Shown: piece after piece, positions 28,876-37,179 of the stretch
Layout of the letters: every line of letters starts with the position of its first letter
Numbering within the stretch: the stretch's first letter is position 1
DNA from: Ogataea parapolymorpha DL-1
Lineage: Eukaryota > Ascomycota > Pichiomycetes > Pichiales > Pichiaceae
Assembly (NCBI RefSeq): GCF_000187245.1
Contig: NC_027860.1
Coordinates: 1-64,000 of the forward strand
Length of the DNA stretch: 64,000 nucleotides
Direction: 5' to 3'
Translations under genes and position numbers: made by a program
Notes under the pieces: generated by a model
Database searches by the model: none
The model's input: only the letters and a program-made list of their open reading frames with translations
Told to the model about the DNA's origin: nothing

Positions 28876-30195
28876 ATGGTACCAGAGTCTGTGTGTATTA
28901 TTGGAGCCGGAGTGTTTGGCATTTCTACAGCCATTGCCTTGGGAAAGCGGTATCCCAATACCAAGGTCACTGTGATTGACCGGTTAGAGCCGCCTGTTAT
29001 AGATGGCACCAGCGTCGACACCACGAGGTGTATCAGGGTTGACTACAAGGACCCTATTTACGCCGAGCTGGCACGCAAATCGATGGATATCATCATGAAT
29101 GATCCTGATGTGTCGCCCTTTTTCCACCAATGTGGCATGTCGTTCGTATACGACGGCGGGAACGACAAATGGGCAGATATCTGGATTAATGGTAAGGTAG
29201 CTGCTGAAAAGGCCAACGAAGGAAATCCTGGTAGAATGCGATACTACGACTCGTCGGAGGCGGTGTACAAGAGCATTCATGGCGCCGATTCCCAGCCGGT
29301 AGCTGCAAACCCCCGCTGGAATAAAGGATACACCAATTATCTGAACGGCTTTATCGACGCCGAAAAAAGCATGAAAGCGTACTACGAGCGTGCCAAGACG
29401 TTCGGCAATGTGAGTTTTATCTTCAAAGAAGTGGACTCCATTGTGTACAGTCCGGGATCGCGCAAGGCGGAGGGTGTCAAGTTGGTCGACGGGTCGACAA
29501 TTGCAGCTGATCTCGTTATTGTGGCTGCCGGGGCCTGGAGCTGCAAGCTGGTCAATCTTAACGGGATCTGCAAATCCTCGGCAATTGAGGTCGCCTGGTA
29601 CAAGGTGACCAAGGAGGAGGAGAATCAGTGGGGCAAGATGGCCATCACCACCAACCTGTCCACGGGAATTAACCTTTTTCCGCCGTACAATGGCGAGATC
29701 AAATGTCTGAGACGGTCTCCGGGGTATAAAAACACGTTGCAGGTGCCAAATCCCGACCCGACAAAGCAAGAGCCCTTGGAGATCTCCTATCCGCGGACTG
29801 TCGTCGACCATCCGACCGACTGGATTCCGCAGGACGCCGAAGACGCACTCCGCGACAACCTGGCAGAGATCATGCCTGCGCTGGCAAAGAGACCGTTTGA
29901 CCGCACCAAACTGTGCTGGCTCACACAAACCCCGTCGGCTAATTTTGTCATTGACTACCATCCGGAGCTGGAGGGCGTTCTTCTTGCCACAGGTGGCTCG
30001 GCGCACGCTTGGAAATTTGTCCCTATTTTGGGCGACAAGGTGGTGGACTACATGGAGGGAAAGCTGGAACCAACTTTAAAGGACATGTGGTCGTTCGCAG
30101 AAAAGTTGCAAGTCACCAGGGACAATGGCTCTGCGCCTCGGATGGACGGCGAGCCTCAGGAGCTCCGTGAGGTGGTCAGAGAATGTCCAAATTAA
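28876..30195 (+). CDS. FAD-dependent amine oxidase (fructosyl-amino-acid / saccharopine / pipecolate oxidase family), second type
   Basis: A 439-residue flavoprotein with G-A-G-V-F-G at residues 10-15, the family's R-C-I-R-V-D-Y after the first domain, a G-A-W-S-C-K motif in the middle, and C-terminal T-G-G-S-A-H-A-W-K. It keeps the cysteine expected for covalent FAD in L-C-W-L-T-Q-T, unlike the oxidase at 5264. Expected to oxidise N-substituted amino acids (fructosyl amino acid, saccharopine, sarcosine or pipecolate) giving H2O2. There is no SKL at the C-terminus (E-C-P-N), so peroxisomal import is not evident. GATA, CArG-like and TATA elements lie just upstream. It is convergent with an ADH at a distance. 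Confidence 0.88.
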   Translation: MVPESVCIIGAGVFGISTAIALGKRYPNTKVTVIDRLEPPVIDGTSVDTTRCIRVDYKDPIYAELARKSMDIIMNDPDVSPFFHQCGMSFVYDGGNDKWADIWINGKVAAEKANEGNPGRMRYYDSSEAVYKSIHGADSQPVAANPRWNKGYTNYLNGFIDAEKSMKAYYERAKTFGNVSFIFKEVDSIVYSPGSRKAEGVKLVDGSTIAADLVIVAAGAWSCKLVNLNGICKSSAIEVAWYKVTKEEENQWGKMAITTNLSTGINLFPPYNGEIKCLRRSPGYKNTLQVPNPDPTKQEPLEISYPRTVVDHPTDWIPQDAEDALRDNLAEIMPALAKRPFDRTKLCWLTQTPSANFVIDYHPELEGVLLATGGSAHAWKFVPILGDKVVDYMEGKLEPTLKDMWSFAEKLQVTRDNGSAPRMDGEPQELREVVRECPN

Positions 30196-30225
30196 ATATA
30201 TAAATTAAATATATAAATTAAATTT
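30189..30225. repeat. AT-rich tandem repeat, 13-bp unit
   Basis: AAATTAAATATAT repeated about 2.8 times, overlapping the stop codon of the amine oxidase. Probably part of its 3' end signal; TATATA elements of this kind act in yeast 3' processing. Confidence 0.6.
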
Positions 30226-31033
30226 ACTTCTTGTGGCAGACGTTCTAGCCTTGACTGGATTCTACGAGAGGTTGTTTTAAGATGTGCAGCAGCTTGAAAA
30301 GACGTTTACATAAATCTCGCGTGAGATACCAGTTAGCTGGTGGCAACAAGCAGTGGAGGATGGTCCAGCTCCAACTCAATGGATGAGCTTGTGCGTATTC
30401 AGCTCAGGTAGCTTGTCGCCTTGTTGAACGAGACTATAAACACTACGAAGTGTGGGCGCAGGTTGAATTAGTCCATAGTGTCCCGGGCCGAAAATGAAAC
30501 CGCTTCGCGTAAAACTCCTCTTGAATAAGTTTCGTCCCTGGTCAAGCCTTTGAAAAATCTGACATATAGCCAGCATTTTCCTCACGACTTTCGCAGCAGT
30601 AATCTTAGCTTCCAAAATCAAGACCAAAAACTCTTGGCTATTGTATACGCGAAGTGTAGCCTCATCAAAACGTATCCTCCAAATAAATGCTCTGATGTAG
30701 GTAAAAAAAACCTTGCATATGTTTCGGCCATGGCTGCAGCCGCACACCACTAATTGAAGTGATAATCAATTTGAATTATCGACTGCCTTATGGACAGCAA
30801 CAACCGCAGCCCCCATGCATCTTGCTTGCTATATGTCCGAGCATGTGGTATAGTTTGCTCCAGACATCGATGAATGGAGGCTAAGAGTCGCTCGAAATTT
30901 CCAATTCCTTTAAACTGATTGGCAGTTATTTCGTGCAGCTAGCGTGCGTCGATCGGCGGGCTTAGAAAATTTTATTCACCCAAGACTTGACGGAAAACGG
31001 CGCCGAGTTTATTATGCAGCTAAATTAAATTGC
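30196..31033. other. Intergenic region between amine oxidase and ADH copy 3
   Basis: About 840 bp between two convergent genes, holding both 3' ends, the AT-rich tandem repeat and one open frame without an ATG (30376-30750). No RNA gene is recognised. Confidence 0.4.
30376..30750 (-). pseudogene. Unrecognised 124-codon open frame, possible gene relic
   Basis: The frame has no ATG in its first half. The predicted peptide has helical segments vaguely like the distal part of fungal transcription factors (for example I-L-E-A-K-I-T-A-A-K). No motif allows a family call. A decayed remnant is possible; chance is equally so. Confidence 0.2.
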
Positions 31034-32122
31034 CTATTTGAAGAACTTGTCGTAGCCGGTCAGGACAGCTCTAAATCTAATGTCACCGCTATCCACCTTC
31101 TCCCAGGCCTTCTTCACATTCTCCTCAGAGATGTCAAAGGTCTCGATCATAGGTTTGATATCGTGCTCAGCAGCAACCTGGAGCATGTACTCAATCTCCT
31201 TAGGCGATCCAATACCAGAACCACCAATATGGACACAGTTCATGAGGTAGAACATTGGAACCAGCTCCACTTTGACACCAACAGGAGGCGCGGTGATGAA
31301 CGTGAAACGGCCGTCTGGCCTGAGCATGGAGATCACTTTGGTGAGAGACTCATGATCGAAGTCGGAACCAGTATTGACAATCAGGTCCAAAGTGTCGTAG
31401 TTTTTGGCTTCAAATCCTTCTTCACTTGTGGCAATGTAGTGGTCGGCACCAAGTTTCTTAGCAAGTTCCTTCTTGCTGTTTCCTCTCGAAATCACAGTCA
31501 CCTCTGCTCCCAAAGCTTTGGCAAACATAACACTCATGTGACCGATGCCGCCAAATCCGTAAATACCGACCTTTGTGCCCTTCGTCACTCCATAAGAAAT
31601 CAGTGGACGGAAACCAGTGATACCTCCACACAACAAAGGAGCGGCGTACTCCGTCTTCAACTTGTCTGGAATGTGGATCACAAATTTGCTGTTCACTCTG
31701 ATGTGAGAAGCATATCCACCTTGAACGAGCGTTCCATCCTCATAAGTGCTCAAGTACAAGCTCTTCGAGTTTCTGCAGGTGTTCTCATGGTCATGCTCAC
31801 ATCTCCAGCATTTACCACAACTGTCGCACTCTGCACCCACACCGACTCTGTCACCGATTTTGTACTTGGAGCTATCAACCGCCTCGCCAATAGCAACGAT
31901 CTCGCCAATAATTTCATGACCAAAGGCTCTTGGAAGTGGCAAATCTCCCCAGTTGCCCTTACTGGCATGAAGGTCAGAGCCACAGATTCCGCAGGCAAGA
32001 ATCTTGATGTCCACATCCTGTGGCCTGGCTTTGTGGGGCTTGTAAGTGAACTGCTTGGCTTGCGGCCAGTCTTTGAAACTGTTAACAATTCCGACTGCTT
32101 TGATCTCGTTGATGGAAGACAT
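31034..32122 (-). CDS. Zinc-dependent alcohol dehydrogenase, ADH6/ADH7 type (ADH copy 3)
   Basis: A 362-residue medium-chain dehydrogenase closer to Saccharomyces ADH6/ADH7 than the other two copies. Catalytic zinc motif C-G-I-C-G-S-D-L-H and G-H-E; structural zinc cysteines C-x2-C-x2-C-x7-C in the segment around 100-115; cofactor fold G-F-G-G-I-G-H with S-R-G-N-S-K-K after beta-2, which favours NADPH. The ATG at 32122 follows a minus-strand TATAAATA at 32159-32166 by 37 bp. Likely reduces aromatic and fusel aldehydes. AACTCCG elements occur upstream as in the other two copies. Confidence 0.94.
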   Translation of the reverse strand: MSSINEIKAVGIVNSFKDWPQAKQFTYKPHKARPQDVDIKILACGICGSDLHASKGNWGDLPLPRAFGHEIIGEIVAIGEAVDSSKYKIGDRVGVGAECDSCGKCWRCEHDHENTCRNSKSLYLSTYEDGTLVQGGYASHIRVNSKFVIHIPDKLKTEYAAPLLCGGITGFRPLISYGVTKGTKVGIYGFGGIGHMSVMFAKALGAEVTVISRGNSKKELAKKLGADHYIATSEEGFEAKNYDTLDLIVNTGSDFDHESLTKVISMLRPDGRFTFITAPPVGVKVELVPMFYLMNCVHIGGSGIGSPKEIEYMLQVAAEHDIKPMIETFDISEENVKKAWEKVDSGDIRFRAVLTGYDKFFK

Positions 32123-32494
32123 TTTGTTAAGGTATTCTCAAAGTTTGCCTTTCAGACCTATTTATATGGCAAAGCTCTCTGGATGTAAATCGGAGTTAGA
32201 AACGTCACTGGATTTAGTCCGGAAGCACGACTGTTTTTCTTCACATTTCTATGCCGAGGGAAAATTTCGGTTGGAATTATTTTGTCAGCATGATGCAGAC
32301 CGGCGATTTTGGGCGCGGCTCACTCCGGCTCAAAATTTTATAATTGCTCTGCGTTATGGTAAAAAACGTTGAAAAAGAAAGGCACGTGACTTTATTTCCT
32401 GCTCAAACTCCGTTCTCTCAGGTTTAAACACGGAGTTAGCATTTGAGATGGCCAGCGATTTTCAGTGAGGGGTCGAGTCGACTCAGGTCATAAA
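32123..32494 (-). promoter_or_regulatory. Promoter of ADH copy 3
   Basis: TATAAATA on the minus strand (32159-32166), CGGAGTT at 32191-32197, and a perfect 7-bp inverted repeat AACTCCG (32406-32412) / CGGAGTT (32431-32437) separated by 18 bp. The region also carries the 3' end of TF3. Confidence 0.5.
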
Positions 32495-34311
32495 CTACAC
32501 CATATCCTTTGCCACGTTTTTCAAGACAAGACTAGAACTTTGTGCGAGTTTCTTTTGCAAGTGCTCCATAATTGGTCTGGCATCAATGGGTGGGCCCATG
32601 ATGTCCTGGGGCGTTCTGCGCGAAAGATTGAGAAGAACCTTCGCCATATCTGTCGAACCTGAACCCTTAAAGTGATTCCATATAACCATAACGGCCGTGT
32701 AAAGGCACCAATCGTAATGGAAGCAGCCGTCGGCTTGCCAGTAATCCAAGTTCAGATATCCCTCAATGATCATTTGCGAGGCATGCCAGACCGCTGTTCT
32801 TGTGTCTGCAAAGGTCGAGTCTCTTATTGGCAGCAGTTTCTTAGGCGATGCGAGGTTTGTCGAAAGTAGCAAATGTGCGTGCCGGTAGAGTGCTCCGACC
32901 GAAGTTGTGAACTGCATGAATACCGGATCGCTTTTGACGGTTTCGTTCATCGAACTCGGCCACCGGCTGAAATCATCGCTCCATTTCTCGAGTGCCGTCA
33001 ATATCTGCAATTTCCAGCTGTTATCGCTGAAGCCAGGACTCGATTTTTGGTGGTCCAAGAAAACGCTCAGTATTCCATGCAACAAAATCTGTTTCTGAGG
33101 ACCATCAGTAGGTACCAGATTATACTTGGAACTCAAATACCCTTGCAGGGCCGCATTAAAAGTCACTGGCCTTGAGCGGCGCCTGAGAGTTAGCCATTCT
33201 TCAGCCGACGCCATCCACAGTTGGAACGAACATGGCATGTTACAACGGAGCTCGCAAGCCGACATTGTACTTCCGCAACCAAAAAGCATGCTCTTCTCGA
33301 CGTCGAGTTGGAGGGCAAGAAACGTAGCCCTAGTTCGACTCTCACTTACGACCCATTCGTGCCAGCTCCCCGGCTCAGAGGTGCGCTCAAAGTACCCATT
33401 TTCACGCAGAATGTGAGTGACCACTCCACTAAAAGCAAGAGCGTGCTCGTGCTGCATCTTGTCGCCAAAGAACAGTTTCACAAATTGGCACACAATCAAG
33501 GCTTGGACCAGCTGTAGGTTGCCCCCCAGCAGGCCTGGGAGCTCAAAGAGCCGTTTTTCAAAGATCGCAACCAGCTTAGTAGCTATGGCATACTCTGCGC
33601 AAGATCCTGCCAAAACAAGGCTTGTCAACAAATAGATACTCTCGGTAGTGAAACTCTGCACGTGAACCAAGGGATAGGTGAGATTGAAGCCGGAGAAAAA
33701 GTTCTCCAGTGACCTCTGCACGGAAGACGAGTCCAAAATCCCACAGGAATTAACCGTCTCAAGCATCATTTTTTCTGTCTCACACAAGCCCCGGACAAAC
33801 CGCTGGACACGTTCCACTGTTGGCTGGTCCAAGGCCGGCATCGAGCAGTCCACCCTGGGATACTCAAAATTGTATTTATTCCACACAGTGCTGGACTTGT
33901 GACTGAGCTTGAGCAGTTCTGGCTCGAGCGTAGCTTCAAAATTGTGGCTTTCAGTGAATGTGTCGCTGTCGTTTTTCGAAAAGAGCCGTGTGTCTGTCGA
34001 GTCCGGCGAGCTGCCACTGTCTTCTCCTTTAACGCGTTTTGTGTATCCTTCTTGAGGGCTCCAGAACTTCCGTCTTGTCACAAGCTCTCCGAGCCCCTCT
34101 CCACCGGCCTCAATATCTTTTTCCTTGTGTCTTTTCAGATGACGATCTAAAAATTAGTACACTAAAGTATCTACTTACTCAAGCAATCTGAGCGGCGAAA
34201 GGGCGCACCGCAACGTGTACAAACATGTTTCGTGTCGCTATGGTTCACCATGTGCCGTTTCAGATGATCTTTGCGCTTGAACGCCTTCGAGCACTGGTTG
34301 CAAGCAAACAT
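32495..34311 (-). CDS. C2H2 zinc-finger transcription factor with fungal regulatory domain (TF3), 32-nt intron
   Basis: Exons 34179-34311 and 32495-34146 give 594 residues. Two adjacent C2H2 fingers: C4-x2-C7-x12-H20-x3-H24 and C31-x2-C34-x12-H47-x3-H51. The second finger is complete only after splicing, because the intron falls inside codon 45. The C-terminal two thirds resemble the Fungal_trans-type domain seen with C2H2 fingers in Adr1/Rsf2-like proteins. The first real ATG is at 34311, directly before the first finger. It lies at the border between the accessory island and the core genes, upstream of ADH copy 3. Target genes unknown. Confidence 0.85.
34147..34178 (-). other. Spliceosomal intron, 32 nt, in TF3
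   Basis: Donor GTAAGT at 34178, branch TACTAAT with branch A at nt 25, acceptor TAG 7 nt later. Splits an Asn codon (A|AT) in the second zinc finger. Confidence 0.85.
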
Positions 34312-34475
34312 TGTGTGGGAAAAAGGGGTTTTCCGCAAAGTGGGAAATATCAATTTTGGGGACGCTTAGCTAAGCCGGGCCCGGCACAGTGCACCCTGAC
34401 ACCCCCCATCTACAACAGTGCAACGGCATGTGCATTTATACAAGTATGTTAGCGAAAATGATGCCGTTCGTCAGC

Positions 34476-35405
34476 TCACTGCCACATGCTGGGCCTCAGC
34501 TCGTCCCCCATCTGCGAATACACCTGCTGCGCCGATGCAAACGGCCCCATTCCAGCAAGCCCTTCTTCCTTTATGTCCTTCAACGGATCTGGAAGCATGT
34601 CGCGAATATCCCGGCCCTGAGCGTCCACAAACTTGTCTCTGTCCTCGTTCATCTCCACCTCTCTTGTAGAGATCCTGTTCATAAGCTTGAGAAAGTTTGA
34701 TTTCTGGAATTTGTCGCTAGTTTGCTTCGAAATATCTGCCGGAGGCTGCGACATCGTTAGGAAGACAGACCGAGCCAGCTGGGCAAACTTGATCTTGTCG
34801 TCCTCGTTCTGCGGTTTGACCTGCTCTGCCTGCTGCTCTTCCATCTTCTCGTCGTGCATCTCGTGTTCCAGCTCGTCGAAAGCTGCGTCCACAGCAGAAA
34901 AGTCTTCCTGGACAGTCGCAGCAGAGACGGCCGGCGGTGCGAGCGATGTGGCAAGCTGCGGTGCCCCCGTGCGCATTCGGAAGGCCGTCGCATACGTGTC
35001 GGCCGCCTCCCGCTGCTGCTGCCGCTGTTGGCTCTGCGCAAATTCGTGTCGCCACTGCGTGGAGTGCACAGATTGATTTTGCACGTGCTGGAAATGCTGG
35101 GCCTCTGGCGTGTCGTGGAGGTTCATATCGCGAAAGTGGTCGACCCACTGGTTCTGCTCTGGAATGGCAGGCGGTGGCACAGTCTGGAAAGACGGCTGGA
35201 ACGAAGGCGTTTGTTGTTGGAAAGCACGGTACTCAGACTCGAGTTGTTGATCCACCGTCTGGTGGGGTTGAGCTTGCAGACGCTGGCTGTCGCTATTCGC
35301 CCTTAGCTGGCTCGTGAGGGAGTTGTCTATGTTTGCTCGTTGTGTGAACTTGTTGAGCGCATTGTTCGCGCCGCAGGAATCCCCAAAGGCGTTGCTGAAG
35401 CTCAT
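34476..35405 (-). CDS. PEX20: Peroxin Pex20, PTS2 co-receptor
   Basis: A 309-residue co-receptor that works with Pex7 to bring PTS2 proteins into peroxisomes. The N-terminus S-C-G-A-N-N-A-L with cysteine 11 is the conserved element whose cysteine is ubiquitinated for recycling. W-x3-F motifs W-V-D-H-F and W-R-H-E-F in the middle are the Pex14/Pex13-binding type. The C-terminal part contains the Pex7-binding region. The centre is glutamine-rich. Saccharomyces uses Pex18/Pex21 instead, so a Pex20 supports a non-Saccharomyces yeast. It lies 87 bp downstream of MAD2 on the same strand. Confidence 0.9.
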   Translation of the reverse strand: MSFSNAFGDSCGANNALNKFTQRANIDNSLTSQLRANSDSQRLQAQPHQTVDQQLESEYRAFQQQTPSFQPSFQTVPPPAIPEQNQWVDHFRDMNLHDTPEAQHFQHVQNQSVHSTQWRHEFAQSQQRQQQREAADTYATAFRMRTGAPQLATSLAPPAVSAATVQEDFSAVDAAFDELEHEMHDEKMEEQQAEQVKPQNEDDKIKFAQLARSVFLTMSQPPADISKQTSDKFQKSNFLKLMNRISTREVEMNEDRDKFVDAQGRDIRDMLPDPLKDIKEEGLAGMGPFASAQQVYSQMGDELRPSMWQ

Positions 35406-35492
35406 CGTGGTGACTGTTTGTGGAGAGATATTTTTTTTTGGAGAAGATGGATTTAGTTGCTTCTTTCGGAACGGCGCGTCGATCGACGCAGA

Positions 35493-36098
35493 TCATCCGT
35501 ACTTGTACTCGACAAGGGCATCGACGCGGTGGTTGGCGGTGCTGAAGCTGCGGAACTTGACGCTCTCCGTCGTGCCCGTGATCTCGTGTGTGCGTGAGTC
35601 CCCCCACTCTTCAGGAACGCGGCAATTCGGGTCGGCATACACAAGAACATTGAACGTGCACTCGTCCTCCAGCTCGGGCAGAAATGTCACCGACGCAGTG
35701 ATCTGGCGGATGATTGCCTGAATCTCTCGCTGAATCTGCTCATTAGTTTTGGTTTCCGTCTGCTCGGTGTCGGGCTTCTGGATCTCTAGGTTAAACTGCC
35801 ATTTCTCGACCGTCTCGCCCGTTTCTTTCGACACAATCGCCACAACTAGCCGCGAGATTGAGCCTCCGTACACCCACTTATGCAGCTGTTTCATGATCTG
35901 CTTCACGTACGACTGCAATTCGTCGTCTGTGGGAACAAGCATGTTGAGGCCGTATTTCCTCACGGTCTGGAAGTCCTCGGGTGGGTAAATGCCACGCTGA
36001 TACAGGATGCTATGAATGCTGTATTCGAAAAAGTCTGACACAATTCGTGACGATCCTTTTAGGGCGAGTTTGGAGCGAGTGGGCACCGAATCTGACAT
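35493..36098 (-). CDS. MAD2: Spindle assembly checkpoint protein Mad2 (HORMA domain)
   Basis: A 201-residue HORMA-domain protein, the usual length. Recognisable blocks: L-K-G-S-S-R-I-V-S-D-F-F-E-Y near the start, the N-S-I-L-Y-Q-R-G-I-Y-P-type helix/loop (here H-S-I-L-Y-Q-R-G-I-Y-P), Y-G-L-N-M-L-V at about 49-55, and the C-terminal safety-belt segment with H-R-V-D-A-L-V-E-Y-K-Y. It inhibits Cdc20-APC/C at unattached kinetochores. Its ATG is only 41 bp from that of BET4 on the other strand. Confidence 0.96.
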   Translation of the reverse strand: MSDSVPTRSKLALKGSSRIVSDFFEYSIHSILYQRGIYPPEDFQTVRKYGLNMLVPTDDELQSYVKQIMKQLHKWVYGGSISRLVVAIVSKETGETVEKWQFNLEIQKPDTEQTETKTNEQIQREIQAIIRQITASVTFLPELEDECTFNVLVYADPNCRVPEEWGDSRTHEITGTTESVKFRSFSTANHRVDALVEYKYG

Positions 36099-36139
36099 AA
36101 ATTAAAATAAATAATTTTATTTCTTTATTTTCTTGTCTT
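36099..36139. promoter_or_regulatory. 41-bp divergent promoter of MAD2 and BET4
   Basis: The whole gap between the two start codons is 41 bp of AT-rich sequence with T/A tracts. There is no TATA consensus. The control elements of each gene must extend into the other gene or its intron. Confidence 0.5.
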
Positions 36140-37179
36140 ATGGTAAGTATAGTTAGTACGTTTGCTAACCGAAGCATGGAGTAAAACGAACACGGCTCAC
36201 TAAGGACACGCGCTTGCAGAAGATTAAGAAAGACGCGGTGCGGATCACAAGGTACCGCTCTCTCACTGACCGTGTGCTGGCCAATAAGCAGAATCATGTT
36301 TACAATGATAAAACGCTAGCCCAGACAGAACAGCTGCTGGATATTAATCCTGAATTATACACTGTATGGAATTATAGGAGAGACATTCTATTAGAGCGGT
36401 TTAAAACATGCGATTCGGATGCAATTCATGACATAATCAAGAACGAGCTGGCGTTGAGTGTTGAATATCTGAGACGGTTTCCCAAATGCTACTGGATTTG
36501 GAACCACCGAAAATGGTGTTTGGAGTACGACTCCTTAACCAATTGGGACGCCGAGATGGCGATGATTGACACTTTTCTAAAAGCAGACTCACGGAATTAC
36601 CACGTGTGGCAATATCGACGGTACGTGGTGGACCGCATGAAACTGGGGCAAACGAGCCAAGAGCAACTGGACACAGATCTGCAAGAATTCAATTACACAA
36701 CAAAAATGATCAACAGAGACATCTCCAACTATTCTGCGCTGCACAACCGGTCCCGGCTGGTGAAGATGCTCTTCGAGAACTCCCCCGAGTCTGCAACAGT
36801 GTTCCATACGAAAAATAAATATGAGTTCCTTGTCCAGGAGCTCCAGATGGTGAAAACGGCATTCTATACTGATCCCGACGACTCCTCCGTGTGGATATAT
36901 CTTAAATGGCTGCTTGGTGACTACTTTATTGATAGCATCAGCAAGGAACAGGCCCATCAGGTAGTGGAGACTGCGATTGCCGACATTAACGAATTGAACG
37001 AGCTCGAGCTCGAGGACAACGGTGTGGACAACCAGTGGTGTTTGAAATCGCTCGTTTTTCTTGAACAGCAGCTCCGGAAAATCACAGGCGTGATAACGGG
37101 GCAGAAAAATGCTATTCTAAAAAAACTCATCGAGCAAGACCCTATGCGAATTAAAAGATACGAAAATTCCATGGATTGA
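36140..37179 (+). CDS. BET4: Geranylgeranyltransferase II alpha subunit Bet4, intron after the start codon
   Basis: Exons 36140-36142 (just ATG) and 36175-37179, 335 residues. Splicing yields M-H-G-V-K-R, the conserved Bet4 N-terminus; the unspliced frame stops after 14 codons. PPTA repeats are evident as W-N-Y-R-R, W-N-H-R-K-W, W-Q-Y-R-R and N-Y-S-A-L-H-N-R, spaced about 35 residues. With Bet2 it prenylates Rab GTPases. It abuts CTK2 tail-to-tail with no base between the stop codons. Confidence 0.94.
36143..36174 (+). other. Spliceosomal intron, 32 nt, in BET4 immediately after ATG
   Basis: Donor GTAAGT, branch TGCTAAC with branch A at nt 26, acceptor AAG 6 nt later. First exon coding part is the ATG alone. 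Confidence 0.85.

Noticed and set aside
28984..30006. 340-codon open frame antisense to amine oxidase 2
   Set aside because: It is a shadow of a clearly conserved gene with no family resemblance of its own.
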